Of a stretch of 64,000 nt of DNA, positions 1 through 11,335 are shown in pieces. Numbering within the stretch: the stretch's first letter is position 1; each line of letters begins with the position of its first letter. The position numbers and the translations under genes were made by a program. Source of the stretch: Heterohyrax brucei (Eukaryota > Chordata > Mammalia > Hyracoidea > Procaviidae); assembly GCA_028571685.1 (NCBI GenBank), contig CM053143.1:196423829-196487828 (forward strand). The letters are read 5' to 3'. The notes under the pieces are model-generated. The model ran no database searches. It was not told the origin of the DNA and was given only the letters and a program-made list of their open reading frames with translations.

Positions 1-1005
1 AAATGATGAAGTAATTGAACTGAACAGAAGATTCCAAAGGGTGACTTGAGAAGACAAGGTCAAGTATTATAATGACATGGGCAAAAAGCCAGGATAGAAA
101 ACCAGACAGGAAGAATACATCTGCCTTTGTCAAGCTGTGAGAACTCAAGAAAAAATTCATGCCTTTAGCTGCAATAGTGAAGGAGTCTACATGTAAAATA
201 TTAAAAGACTCAGGAAGCATCAAAAGCACAAGGAAGTAATACAGAGTCATCATATTAGAGAGAACTGGTTGATGCTCAACCATTTCAAGAGGAACCAACG
301 GTACTGAAGGAAGAAATCAAAGCTGGATTGAAGGCACTGGTGAAAAGCAAGGCTCCAGGAATCGATGGAATATCAAGTGAGATGTTTCAACAAACAGATG
401 CAGTGCTGGAAGTGCTCACTCATCTATGCCAAGAAATTTGGAGGACAGCTACCTGGCCAACTGACTGCAAATGATCCATATTCCTGCCCATTCCCAAGAA
501 GTCTGATCCAATCAAATGCAAAAATTATTGACCATATTGTCAGATTGTCATCATATTGTCAACAATAACACACACAATTAAATTCTGTTCAAGATCATTT
601 AAAAGTGACTGTAACAGTATATTGACAGGGAAATGCCATAAATTCAAGCTGGATTCAGAAGAGGACACAGAAAGAGGAATATCACAGCTGATATCAGATG
701 GATTGTGGCTGAAGGCAGAGAATACCAGAAAGATGTTTATCTGTGTTTCATTGACAATGCAAAGGCACTCAACTGTGTGGATCATAATGAATTATGAGCA
801 ACATAGTGGAGAATGCAAATTCCAGAACAGTTAATTTTCTCACAAGGAATCTGTATGTGGATCAAGAGGTAACTGTTTGAACAGAACAAGGGGACACTCG
901 CAAGGTGTGCATCCTAGTTGTATCCTTTCACTATACCTTTTCAGTCTCTATGCTGAATAAATAGTCTGAGAGGCTATGTATGAAGAAGGATAGGGCATCA
1001 GGATT
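1..1005 (+). mobile_element. RTE-clade LINE fragment, internal ORF2 region, decayed
   Basis: The sequence matches the sense strand of the RTE element that recurs through this window. The stretch 'GAATACCAGAAAGATGTTTA' (near 720) and the following 'GTGTGGATCATAA' reappear at 22801 and 60045. The copy enters from outside the window and is cut off on the right by a CAT/CCA microsatellite. Many stops and frameshifts break the reverse transcriptase, so it is a dead fragment. The family name RTE1_LA is my recollection for elephant. Confidence 0.8.
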
Positions 1006-1006
1006 G

Positions 1007-1178
1007 ATGCCACCATCATCACCATCACCACCGCCATTGCCACCATCGCTGCCATCGTCACCATCACCACCATCACCATCGCTGCCATCATCACGATCAT
1101 CACCATCATCACCATCAGCACCACCACCATCGTCACCACCACCATCGTCACCACCGTCAGCATCCCACATCCCTCAGC
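1007..1178. repeat. Imperfect CAT/CCA trinucleotide microsatellite
   Basis: Interspersed CAT, CAC, CCA and CGC triplets run for about 170 bp at the truncated end of the RTE fragment. Both strands stay open across it (Ser/Pro-rich on +, Asp/Gly-rich on -) only because the unit is a triplet. Confidence 0.9.
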
Positions 1179-1235
1179 AGTGTCATCCCCCGCCCCTAGC
1201 AGCAGCATCTGCATCACCATTATCACCAGATCAGC

Positions 1236-1475
1236 TACACATTTACTGAGCACTTACTCTGTAACCAAGGTCTATTCTACACGCTTCACATGTTTTTGTC
1301 ATATAAACCTTACATAAGTCCTAGGAGATAAATATTATTATTATTTCCATATTACTTCCTCATTTTGCATGTGAAAAAATAATGTAGAGATAATAATGAG
1401 GAAATACAGAGACTTTTCTCAAATACACAGCTAATGAATGTCAGTGATGGAAATCAAATCAGATGCTTGAACTTA
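1236..1475 (-). mobile_element. MIR SINE, antisense
   Basis: The order 'TGAGCACTTACTCTG', 'TTATTATTATTTCCATATTA', then the 'TTTTGCATGTGAAAAAATAATG' zone and 'ACACAGCTAATGAATG' follows the reverse complement of the MIR core. It is an old mammalian SINE copy. Confidence 0.8.
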
Positions 1476-1574
1476 TTCCTTCAACACATATTGTTTTGAG
1501 AGGGCTTCCTCTGTAACTAGCACCATTCTAGAGGCTGAGAAGCACATGATTAACACGAGGAGGTAGAAAGTCTC

Positions 1575-1765
1575 TGTTCCAGTGTGTGTGTAAGTGTAAG
1601 TGTGCATGTGTATGTGCACATGGGTAAGCATGTCTACATGTGCAGGCGAGTGAGCACGTGTGGATGTGTGTATGCATAGGTATGCGCATGTGAATAAGCA
1701 TATGTGTAAGAATGTATTGTGCATTTGAGAGAACATATGTGTGCATCCTAGTGAGTAAACACTGC
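1575..1765. repeat. GT/ATGTGC-rich alternating purine-pyrimidine tract
   Basis: About 190 bp are dominated by TG, CA and ATGTGC words in alternating purine-pyrimidine order, a composition that can favour Z-DNA. No fixed unit length is maintained. Confidence 0.75.
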
Positions 1766-1779
1766 GTGGGCACATGAGG

Positions 1780-2660
1780 TGGGGACAGGATACAGTCCCG
1801 AAGCAAATGAGGAGCAGAGAGTTTCAGACAGACAGCAGTGCTCTGGACAGTCCAAACAGGGTGACAAGGTAGAAGTGATGGATCAGGACTACTTGAGGGG
1901 GACAGTCAGGGAATTCTGCAGAGGCAACATTTGAGCTGAGACCAGAAAGACAAGAGGGAAACCTCTGGGGTCAGAGTTCCAGGGAGAGAGAACAGCAAGT
2001 ACAAAAACCTGGGTTAGCCACAGGCCCATCCTGTCCTGGGAGCAGGAGAGTTGGTGGATCTTGAGGAGGGGAGGGATGGGGTGAGACAGGGAAAAAGGGC
2101 TGGGCCAGGCTGGGTGGCTGTGGTAGGAGCTCGTGTTTATTCTTAGTGGGACGGAGGGCACAGAGAGCAGTCTGGTTAACCTGCCTAACCCCCACAGTAA
2201 GAGACAGGCCCCAGCTGTTTTAAGTATCCTGGCAGAGGTGACAAACGACCAAAGCATGCTGGGTCATCCAGCCCAGTCATGCTTTCTGGTGACCACCAAG
2301 GCCACTGAGTGACTGGAGACCAGAGGAAGAACCACCCAGCTAAGCCCAGCCCAAAAGCAAACAAACGGTGTTTGTTTTTAACCATTCAACTTTCAGGCAA
2401 TTTATTACACAGCCACAGCTAACTGATGCACCACAGAACGTCCATCCACCTGCTCCCCATGCCCTATGTGCAACTGGTTCCCCTCAAAATTGGGCCACAC
2501 CCTCCAGGCAAATTATTCTCCTCCTTTGGAAGGAAGGTTCCTCACATGTAAAACAAGAGCATTGCAGAACTATCTTTCTGCTCTGAAAATTCAGTAACTT
2601 TAAAAAAACCGAAAGCAAAATTGTAAGCCTGAAAACCAGCAGCACCCATTTAATTCCTAA
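1780..2660. other. Intergenic stretch, no gene seen
   Basis: No exon with credible splice sites is visible. The stretch around 1890-2240 ('CATTTGAGCTGAGACCAGAA' and a 'GGGAGAGAGAACAGCAAGTA' word) looks like a widespread ancient mammalian repeat that I cannot name with confidence. Confidence 0.5.
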
Positions 2661-2667
2661 GGAGGAT

Positions 2668-2826
2668 GGCTGTTGCTATTGTTAGTGGTCATCAAGTAGA
2701 CTCTGATTCTTGGCGACCTTACCTGTGCAGAGTGGAAGTGATCCACGGGGCTTTCAGGGCTGTGAACTTTCAGAGGCAGATTGCCAGGCCAGTCTCCCGC
2801 AACCTCTCGGTGAATTCTAACTACGC
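2668..2826 (-). mobile_element. AfroSINE/RTE-tail fragment, antisense
   Basis: 'GTTGCTATTGTTAGTGGTCA' is followed by a diverged copy of the shared AfroSINE/RTE terminus and by 'GGCAGATTGCCAGGCCAGTC', the usual antisense AfroSINE inner segment. It abuts an RTE end in the opposite orientation. Confidence 0.7.
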
Positions 2827-3086
2827 AGGTAGAGACTGCATCTCACACACTTTGGACATGTCATCAGCAGGGATCAGTCCCTGGAGAAGGACATCATGCT
2901 TGGTGGAGTGAGGGTCAGGGAGAAACAGGAAGACCGTGGACAGGATGGACTGACACAGTGGCTGCAGGAATGGGCTTAAGCCTAACAGTGATCGTGGGCA
3001 TGGTGAGGGACTGGGCGGTGTTTCCTCCTGCGCGCAGGACTGTTAGGAGATAGAACTGACTTGACAGCACCTCTCACAACAACCAA
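2827..3086 (+). mobile_element. RTE LINE 3' end, sense
   Basis: It contains 'CTGGAGAAGGACATCATGCT' followed by the TGGACTGACACAGTGGCTGC segment, which mark the last 250 bp of the RTE, and ends in the CACAACAACC tail. It is heavily 5'-truncated. Confidence 0.85.
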
Positions 3087-4109
3087 GAAGAAACTCCCAG
3101 GGCCCACTAGCCCACGGTCTGGCACTTGCAGGCAGTTCTCTTACAAGCTCGGCTGCCCTAACAAAAAATATCGAGTAGGGGGGCTTAAAGAATACTATTT
3201 ACTGTCTCCTGGTTTGGGCTCTATGGAGGGGTCCTTCATGTCGCTAGTCCCAGGCAGTCACTGGCGTCCCTGGAGCACTTGTGTCGGGCCTATTCTGCTC
3301 TTTTTGTAGACATCTGAGAAGTGCTTCGGGGCAGAACCCACGTGCCTCCGGCAGGAGCCGGCTCACCCCGGCCGGTCGGCGGAGCTGCGGTCTCCTCGGC
3401 TTCCGGAACGCGTCACCACGTGGCTCCCGTAGGTGTCGTCACACCAAGACGTGGCCCGTCGGTCCCAGCACCCGCTCTCTCTGCAGCCGGTGGCAGTGTT
3501 TTCTCTGTGGCCTGGAGCTCCCCGAGTGTTTTTACGGACCAGACCCCGCCTCAGGGCTGCCTGGTCTTCCGCCGGGTCCCCTCCTTCCTTCCCCGTGTTT
3601 GTTGGAGGTGAGTTTGATCTGAAAAACCGACGGGCAGATTGTCCTGCAGAGCCTCCGCTGTTTCCACGTCAGGGGTGGGCTCTCGGGGACCCAGTCCTCA
3701 GAGCAGGGCTGGGCTGGGGTGCTGGGGTTCTTCCGTGGTTGATTCTTTCACGCTCTGGCTGGTGTTTTCTGTGCAGGGTGGGGGTTTCCCTGGCCAAGCC
3801 GGTAATCCCTGGACGGTGGCACTCAGGCTTCCCAGTAGGGGTGGTCCAGGGAGACAATGTCACACTTCGTGCGGCTCCCTTCTGTCCCCTTGGCAGGAGG
3901 TTGGCTCTGGGGGACAGGCCAGTCCTCGCTCCTTGCTGTGTCTGATGGGCGAGGGCTCTGTGACTGTGGGTGAAAGGTGGGCGGTCCCATGCGAGGCCCC
4001 GGGACACCGGCGAGGGCTCACACCCACCCTGACTCACCAGGGACCCTGGGATGGGCTCCTGGGGACCTGCAGTGAGGGAGGATGGGGTCCCCGGGTTGAA
4101 CAGACTCCT
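3087..4109. other. GC-rich intergenic stretch, no gene seen
   Basis: Several long ORFs on both strands (for example 3433-3945 and 3639-4331 on +) overlap each other, have no recognisable domain and no splice context. They are explained by GC content and rare stops. CpG is moderately frequent at 3340-3500. Confidence 0.6.
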
Positions 4110-4215
4110 AGCCCATCAAGCTCACCCAGAGGTGCTGTAGGAGAAAGTCCTGGCGACCCGCTTCTGAAAAGCCAGCCATGGAAAGCCCCGGGGGACAGTT
4201 TTGCCGTGACACACG
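4110..4215 (+). mobile_element. AfroSINE-related fragment
   Basis: 'GAGGTGCTGTAGGAGAAAGT', then 'CGCTTCTGAAAAGCCAGCCA' and 'GTGACACACGCGGG', form an AfroSINE subtype arm that also appears at 6285 and 52075. Confidence 0.6.
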
Positions 4216-4499
4216 CGGGCTCAGAGTGGAGCCGGTTCCAGGGTAACTGGTCTTTTTCATTGAGGAGCGAGGTGCCCCGTGTTTACGGACCCTCTGCAGG
4301 GCCACCCTTGTCGCCGTTTGTGGGGCTGTAAAGGGCACGGTGGGTCCTGCTCCTGCTACATGAGTTACGGGACGTGAAGGCGCAAAAGACCCGAAAATCT
4401 CAAAAAAGGCTCAGGAACTGGGCGCGCCTGGTGACAGCCTAGGACGTTTGCTTTGGGTGACCAGGGTGCCCCTTCAGGCTAGGAGAGGAGGGTGCAGCT

Positions 4500-4680
4500 G
4501 AGGGCGGGGCAGCGGAGCTGCGGGCTGACAGCTTCCGGCCAGCCCTGTGGACGCGCCGCCGTTGCTAGGTAACGGGTGTGAGTCGAAGGCGGGGCTTCAC
4601 TCTCGAGGCCTCGGAGAAAACCATCCACGGCGGGCGCTGGGGGCGGGGAGGGGGCTCCCAGGAGGCCCCGGGACTGTTAG
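4500..4680. promoter_or_regulatory. Promoter-like GC-rich patch with X-box and ETS motifs
   Basis: An RFX X-box-like palindrome, GTTGCTAGGTAAC, lies at 4561-4573. An ETS-type CTTCCGG lies 23 bp before it (4532-4538), in CpG-rich DNA with GGGCGG boxes at 4504 and around 4646. RFX sites of this form are typical of ciliary and some housekeeping promoters. No first exon could be recognised on either strand, so promoter activity is inference. Confidence 0.35.
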
Positions 4681-5818
4681 GCGCAGTCAGGGCGACAGCA
4701 GAGTGTGTCCCTCCGAGTCTGCCGCCCTGCGGGGTGCGTCCGGCTGCGGGGGTGGGGGCTGCGGGGGTGGGGGCTGCGGCCGGGGCGTGGCCTTCAGGGA
4801 GAGTCCCCTTGTGTTGTACAGTCTGACGGTCGTTGCAGGCCAGGTGCTAGTGTGGCGGGATGTGCAGAGCGTGGACACGCTGGTCAGAGTTCCCGATGTT
4901 TGTTTTTGCAGTTTGAGAGTCACCGCCCGGGGGCCAGGGGGCAGCAGGGCCGGCGGGAGCCTGCTCAGGTCTGACCACTGCAGAGGGCATCAGAGTGGGT
5001 GACGGGTGGGCACGGCCTGCGAGCGTCTTCGCAGCCGCCCTGTCCTTTAGCCTCGACCTTGAGCGAGCCCCGGCTGGCAGCACTTGGCCCGGGGCAGAGG
5101 GCGTCAGGGTGCTCCAGGGCTGCTCCCGGGAGCCTGCGGGGCTGCCTGCTCTCTGCCCTGTCCCACAAAGCCACACCCCAGCAAGAGAGCGTGAGGCCAG
5201 CCCGCGGGAGACACAGGCTGCAGAGAGGCTGGTCCGCTCTCCCAGGCTGGGCCCACCTTCTGCAGTGTGGGCTTGTGTCCCCTTTTCTGCTAAGCTCTAA
5301 CCAGCTTTCTGTCACTTGTAACCAGGGAGTCGTGACTGGTACCCTTGGTTGACCCTGCCTGCCTCCCTGGCTGACCCTGTACAGGCCCCGCAGGCTGTGC
5401 AGCAGGCCAGCAGGCCGACCCTGCTGACCCCTGCTCTGAGGTGGGCTGCCTGATCTCCTGTTTGAGCCCCTCGCGGCCCCCCCTGCAGTCCCCCGGTTCA
5501 CCAGCTGAGGGACGTCTGGCTGGCCTCACTGCCCTGTGGGCCTCGTGGCGTGACCTGTTGTGGCCCTCACCCCACCCCACCCCATCCTGTCACCCCACGG
5601 TGGGGGTCTTGCTCTGTGGAAGGCACTGTGGGGTCAGGGAGGGAGACGAGGGGAGGGATCCCCAAACATTTGCTCACCCAGCAGCAGAGAAGCCCACCAC
5701 GTGTCAGACGCTGGGGCACACGCAGCAGGGACTGAAAGAGAGGGGACCCATGTCCTCACAGCACTGGCACCCTAGTGGGCAGACAGGCAAGAGTGAGAGA
5801 CGGTGGCAGCACGGGCCA
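4681..5818. other. GC-rich intergenic stretch, no gene seen
   Basis: Several overlapping ORFs on both strands (for example 4965-5501 on -) lack any domain or splice signals. A short 13-bp direct repeat of GGGGGTGGGGGCTGC type occurs near 4748-4775. The end (5640-5800) resembles an ancient MIR-like repeat. Confidence 0.5.
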
Positions 5819-6242
5819 TGTGTTGGCCGTGCACACAGTTCGTGTGTAGGCGGTGAGTCCAGGTGATGTGTTGGCTGCGTGTGCAGGTCACGTGTTGGCC
5901 ATGAGCATGGGTGATGTGTTAGCTGTGCACACGGGTCACGTGTTGGCTGTGAGTACGGGTCATGTGCTGGCTGTACACACAGGTCCTATGTTGGCCGTGT
6001 GCACAGTTCGTGTGTAGGTGGTGAGTCCAGGTGATGTGTTGGCTGCGTGTGCAGGTCACGTGTTGGCCATGAGCATGGGTGATGTGTTAGCTGTGCACAC
6101 AGTCACGTGTTGGCTGTGTGCCTGAGTGATGTACTAGCCGTGCACACGAGTCCTGTGTTGGCCGTGAGCATGGGGGATGTGCCAGCGTGCACAGTCATGT
6201 GCCGGCCATGAACATCGGGTGATGCATTTGCTGTGCACATGA
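5819..6242. repeat. 24-bp minisatellite with 168-bp higher-order period
   Basis: About 18 units of the form TGTGTTGGCTGTGCACACGG plus TCA can be read in register. A distinctive unit (CAGTTCGTGTGTAGG) occurs at 5836 and again at 6004, 168 bp or seven units later, and the units after it repeat in the same order. A block of seven units was therefore duplicated as a whole. Confidence 0.9.
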
Positions 6243-6284
6243 TGGACACACCCGGCAGGTGACTGAGACGGAAGAAGGAGGACC

Positions 6285-6370
6285 TAGCGATTGGCTGCCG
6301 TGAAGACTATGACCGGGAAAACCCGTGGAGCAGAGTTCACCGTGACACACGTGGGGCCCCACGGGGCGGT
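6285..6370 (+). mobile_element. AfroSINE-related fragment
   Basis: 'CCGTGAAGACTATGACCGGG', then 'AACCCGTGGAGCAGAGTTCA' and 'GTGACACACGTGGGG', parallel the fragment at 4110. Confidence 0.55.
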
Positions 6371-6461
6371 GAGTCACGGCCACAGGGAGCTGCTGAAGAG
6401 GTGGGCGGAGGCCAGAGGAGGGCTCAGGAGGGCAGAGCGGGCACCGTTTCAGTGGGGGAGA

Positions 6462-6625
6462 GCCCAGCTCTGGAGCCAGGCCACCCGCGTCTGCATCCTG
6501 TTTTCACTGCTTGTGTGCAGTCCAACATGGGAAGTCTCTTTGAGCCTCAGTTTTCCCATCTGTGAAGTGGAAAAAAAATAGTAGCACCTACCCGTGGGGT
6601 TCATGGCAGGGGACGAAGGGTGCAT
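6462..6625 (+). mobile_element. MIR SINE, sense
   Basis: 'CTCTGGAGCCAGGCCACCCG', 'GAGCCTCAGTTTTCCCATCT', 'GTGAAGTGGAAAAAAAATAG' and 'TAGCACCTACC' follow the MIRb sense order. Confidence 0.85.
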
Positions 6626-8618
6626 TCAGGTCATTGCACGGCCGTGATGGCCGTTCCATTCTCACTGGGTCTCCGCAGCTACCCTCTTTTCTGCTGGGAT
6701 GCGTGTCACCCTAGACCCAGGCCTCAGATGTGCTCCCTGCTAGAACGCTGCAGTCTAGGGGCCAAACCTCACTCCTGGGGACTCAGCACCCATGTCTGTG
6801 ATTGTTTGGTCGTTATCTGTTCCTCAGGACTGTGGTTTCCTTGGTCTCTGGGCCCTGAATGTGGCACGAGTGGGCAATCGATATCGTTCAAAGTTAATTG
6901 AATGAGTAGTGACTGACGGCTCAAGGATTTCAAGTAGTGAAGTGATCTAGGCAGGCTCCTTGGAGGAAGTGCTGTCAGAGGCAGGCTGGGTGGGCAGCCA
7001 AGATGTGGTGGGTAGTTCAGTGCTGCCCCAGAGAGGCACTGGCTGCAGCCTGCTGTGCTGAGCTCCTGGAAGCCTACCTCCAGGAGGTGTGGAATCTTGT
7101 TTCCTGACAACGCGTTCCCCAGTGGAGGTGGGCTGTGGGGTCGGGCAGTGGCCTTTGGTGCCACATCTGTGACCAAGGCGGACAATTGAGACGGCAGCCC
7201 GCTGGCCAGCAAGAACACGAATTATTAGTCACTAGAGGGCAATTTATTGGCCAAGGTTGTTTCCCAGGCCGAGCTGCCCAATCAGGCTGAGTTGCCTGTT
7301 TTCTGAATTTCCCCAGGGCTGCGTCTGGGGGAGTGGGGCACAGCATTGGCTCTGTGCCAGTTTGTTTTGCTGGGACCCAAAAGGTGGTATCAGCAGTTTC
7401 TCTTTGGTGTTAAGTTTGAAAGCCGTGAGTGGGGTTAAGTCAGGTGCTGAAGGGTTGTCTGTCCTACCTGGCATTCAGAGAGGTTCTGTCTGCACAGAAC
7501 CCCCAACCCCAAGCCTTGACTGGCTTGTTGAGTGGTGGGGTGGCAGAATCTGAGAAACAAGGGTCACTGAGGACTCCTGGCCACCTGGGACGTGCTGGGC
7601 CCAGGGTGAGCTGTCCTTGAATCTCGTCCAGGAGTCCCCTGGAGACACCCAAATGTGATAGCGCCGGCGTGCTAAGCAATCGATCAGGAAATGGATTGTC
7701 AGAGAATATCCTCCCCATGTGGCTGCAGGGGTCTCCCAACCCTTACTAGCTAGGACAACATCAGGGGGATGGCAGTGGCTGAGGATGGAGGTTTGTGGAC
7801 AAGGCTGCTGTGGAGACGGCTGTGCTGGAATCCCAGCCCAGTAAGGGGAGGAGCAGAGGTGCCTGCCCCTACCTGCTGCCAGGTGAGCAGGGTGACTCAG
7901 GGGACGAGAAATGTCCCTGCCAGCTTCTGGCCAAGATGGAACAACAGGGACCAGGGATGCTGTCCCCCAGAACAACTAGAAACAGTGGGAGAAAGTGTAT
8001 AGAAGGGCTGTTGAGATCTGGGGCACTGGGCAGAGAAGGATGTGATCCCTGAGAGATGGATGCCAAACGGGGGGAGCGGACCAGGTGAGCCTGGGCCGCT
8101 GCGGCTCCCAGCCCCAGAACGTTCAGGCTGTGCTGCGGTGGGGGGTGCTGCAGAAGAGTGCGACGCATCTCTGAGCGGAGCTGTGGGTCTGGGGTGAGTA
8201 TGGGGGTCGCGTCTCATGGGCAGGAGGACAGAGGGCAGATCTGGGCTTTGTGACAGGCAGGGGTCCCGCCTGGGCGTTTGGCTTCTCCCTGCAGGGGGAC
8301 CTCAGGCCGAGGAAGAGCCCACCCCAAGGGACTGCGGGGCATGGAGCCTCAGCACGTGCAGGGTGGGCAGTAGTGCGGGTGACAGCCAGCGGGACGGGAA
8401 GCCTCGTATTTCAGGGGGCATCGAGTCAGTGCTCTGGGAGGGCTGTGTCCTGGAGGGGAGTGACCAGCTCTAGGTGGACACCGCTGCTCCAGACACACTT
8501 GACAAACAGTCACAGCAAGGCCGGGGAGGTGGGACCATGTCCTAGCGTGCTGATGCTCTGGACTGGACTGCATCCTCTGAAGAGACGTGTCGTATACCCT
8601 ACCCTGCCACCGGGGTTG
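6626..8618. other. Intergenic stretch, no gene seen
   Basis: About 2 kb of mainly single-copy sequence. ORFs up to about 166 aa on the - strand (7475-7975) lack recognisable domains. No exon, RNA gene or tandem repeat was identified. Confidence 0.5.
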
Positions 8619-8856
8619 GAGCCCCAGTTGGTGCTGTGGCTAAGAGTTTGGCTGGTAACTGACAGGGACAGTTTGAATTCCCAGCTGCCCCTGGGAGACC
8701 CTGCAGGGCAGAGTCCTGGTGGTGCAGTAGTTAGGAGCTCAACCGATGACCAAAGGGCTGGGGATTCAAATCCATCATCTGCGTGTGGGAAACCCCATGG
8801 AGCAGTTCTGCTCTGTCCTGTAGGTCACTGTGAAATCGATGACGATGTTTTGTGAC
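8619..8856 (+). mobile_element. Two AfroSINE copies in tandem
   Basis: The first copy runs from 'GAGCCCCAGTTGGTGCTGTG' to about 8711. The second starts at 'GAGTCCTGGTGGTGCAGTAG' and reaches the terminal 'CACTGTGAAATCGATGACGA'. Both start with the tRNA-derived 5' head in the same orientation. They read as a SINE inserted at the end of another, or a dimeric unit. Confidence 0.75.
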
Positions 8857-8918
8857 TGTTACACCTGTGGTTATGATTCCATTTGTAAATGAGTTTTCTT
8901 TATAATATTAATGGTAGT

Positions 8919-9196
8919 ATTAGGGTAGGGTGTGTCTAAGTCAATTTCTTTGAGATATAAAAGATTAAACATGCAAGGTGGCACGGAGAGATGGGAAGGG
9001 GGACCACGAGAACACGAAGATGGAGCAGAAGTCAGAGAGACAAGGACCTTCAGAGCCAACAGAGAGGGGATGTGTCCCTGGAGCCAGCCCTCAGAATTCA
9101 GACTGGTAGCCTCCTAAACGGGGAAAATAAATTTGTTTGTCAAAATAGGCACCTGTGGTGTTTTTGTTACGGCAGCACCAGGGAACTGAGACAGTT
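8919..9196 (+). mobile_element. MaLR-type LTR, 3' part
   Basis: A run ending in 'AGACTGGTAGCCTCCTAAAC', 'AATAAATTTGTTTGTC' and 'CACCTGTGGTGTTTTTGTTA' followed by CGGCAGCACCAGGGAACTGA matches the 3' end of MLT1/MST-like LTRs. No internal region is present, so it is a solo or truncated LTR. Confidence 0.65.
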
Positions 9197-9282
9197 TGCT
9201 GTGTCCCAGAACAAAGCTCAAGGATATTTATAGTAACACAGATGTGTTCAGCTCTCAGTGTGAGGCCGGGTGACCAGTGTCT

Positions 9283-9822
9283 GCTGTCCTTGGGTGCCAT
9301 TGAGATGGGTCTGACTCGGCGGCCCCGGGCACCGCAGGATGACACACCGCCCGGTCCTGGGCCATCCCCGGGCACCGCAGGGTGACACACTGCCTGGTGT
9401 CCCACACCATGTCCACGATCATTTTTATGTTTAAACTCATCGTTGCAGCCACTGTGTCAATCTGTCTCATCGAAGGTCCTCTTTTTCTCTGACCGTCCAC
9501 TCTACCAAGCATGATGTCCTTCTCCAGGGACTCACTCTTCCTGACAACGTGTCCAAAGCGTGTCAGGCGCAGTCTTGCTGTGCTGGCTTCCAAGTAGCAC
9601 TCCGGTTGGACTTCTTCCAGAACAGACCTGTTCTTCTGGCCGTCCACGGTGCGTTCAGTGCTCTTCTTGAACACCACAATTCCAAGGCATCCATTCTTCT
9701 GTCTTGTTCATGGTCCAGCTTTCACATGCATCTGATGTGATTGAAAATACCGTGGCCTGGGTTGGGGGCACCTTACTCCTCAGGGTGACATCTCTGCTTC
9801 TCAACACTTTAAAGCGGTCCCC
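9283..9822 (-). mobile_element. RTE LINE 3' end, antisense, with internal duplication
   Basis: It begins with the antisense terminus 'TTGGGTGCCATTGAGATGGG', passes 'CCAAGCATGATGTCCTTCTC' and reaches 'TCTCAACACTTTAAAGCGGT'. About 45 bp starting CCCCGGGCACCGCAGG (9322) is repeated at 9366, lengthening the terminal segment. Stops interrupt the ORF2 C-terminal frame. Confidence 0.9.
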
Positions 9823-11201
9823 TATGTGGCAGACTTTCCTGGGGCAGTGTGTACGGCTGTAGGGACCGTAAGCCGCGTGTGAGGCTGCATGCTGACACCT
9901 GACTAGGGTGTGTTAAAATATTGGCATGACGTGACCCATACAGCTGGCTCTGGGTAACCTAGGTAATGTGGATAATAGTCGTAGCTGTGATCAGCGTGTA
10001 ACCGTGTCTAATTTCGGGGGAGATAATGACCAGGGTCGTCCCAGGCTGATCTGTGCGAGGTGGAGATCAGACACACCTCCACGGCCGATCTGGACCCCAG
10101 CTGTGACCCCACAGCACTCTCTGCTGCCCTTCTGGATTCAATAAGCCACTGGCCACCCATAATTCAGACCTGGCTTTCACGTGAGTGGTTTACTAAGGAA
10201 GCAGGGGCCTTGAACTCAGGATCCAGACCTGGATGAGGAGTGCGTGGGCTGTCTCCCTGGTTGAGTGTGGGACAGCCTGCTCTGTCCTGGGTCCCATCTG
10301 GGCCCCTCACTGTCTCCTGTGTCACAGTCCTTGACCTGCATTACAGCTCTTTGGGAAGGGTTCTCACCTACTCTCTGTCTCTGCGTCTTCCTGCTGTTTC
10401 TCTTCTTTCTCTCTAATCTTTGGTGGGTTGGCTGCTTATGTACACAACGCCTCATTTGATCGTTTGAAGCAGTAGCATATGATCGGGAACCATTGGCACT
10501 GAAGGAACAAGTCAAACCTGGGGAGGTGGCCTGCTGTGTTGTGGACGCTCCACTGTTTCTGTGCTGACGGTGATGTGATTGTCGGCCAGCACAGAGGTGG
10601 GAGGTCAGCTCCTCCCAGGTGTGAGCGGGCTCCAGCCTCACCGATGGCTTCTGTCCAGCACTTGAGGTCAATGAAGAAACCAGGTGGTGCTGAGAACAGT
10701 AACGCTCATGAGAGAAGTGATTAGCTGGTCATGTGTGTACTGGAAGTTTCAGAATCACCCCAGATGATATGTGTGGGGGTGTGTGTGTGTGAAGAGTGGA
10801 GCCTGGGGGATGAGACCTCCAACTCCAGGACAGTGTTTGTTTTTGGAAAGAGGAAGGGCGGGCTGGGGCTGGGAAGGGACGCTGGAGCTTCTAGGGTCTG
10901 TGTCATTTTATTTCTTAGACACCAAGGGCTTCAGCCAACACATCTGAATGTGAGTGCACGTCCCTGCTAAGGGCGTGGGGGCTGCGGGCGCACACTTGGG
11001 TCTCTGCTGCTTGAGATGTTTCCTTAACGTAAGTGCAATGCAAACAATGAAGCATGTTCACGGCAACGTACAAGCGAGTGCTCTGTGACGTTCAGGCTTC
11101 TGCCCGTTCACAAGGCTGCTCTTGCCTTGGGGGAATCACTAAACGCGCCTGCGGGTGTGGGTTCCCTGTGCACTGACCATCCCAGTGCATCTCAGGATCC
11201 C
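9823..11201. other. Intergenic stretch with one small RTE fragment
   Basis: Mostly single-copy. Bases 10474-10525 ('GGGAACCATTGGCACTGAAG') match an internal sense RTE segment also present at 285-330. A short GT run lies at 10772-10795. No gene was recognised. Confidence 0.5.
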
Positions 11202-11335
11202 AGAGCCGGGTGGCCCGGGCAAGGAGGGCCGCCGAGAGCCGGGTGGCCCGGGCAGGGAGGGGCGCCGAGAGCCGGGTGGCCCGGGCAGGGAGGGGCTCCG
11301 AGAGCCGGGTGGCCCGGGCAGGGAGGGCCACTGGT
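11202..11335. repeat. 33-bp minisatellite, four copies
   Basis: Units start at 11202, 11235, 11268 and 11301 with AGAGCCGGGTGGCCCGGGCA followed by a GGAGGGSCGCCG segment. The period is a multiple of three and GC-rich, so ORFs run through it on both strands without coding meaning. Confidence 0.95.
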
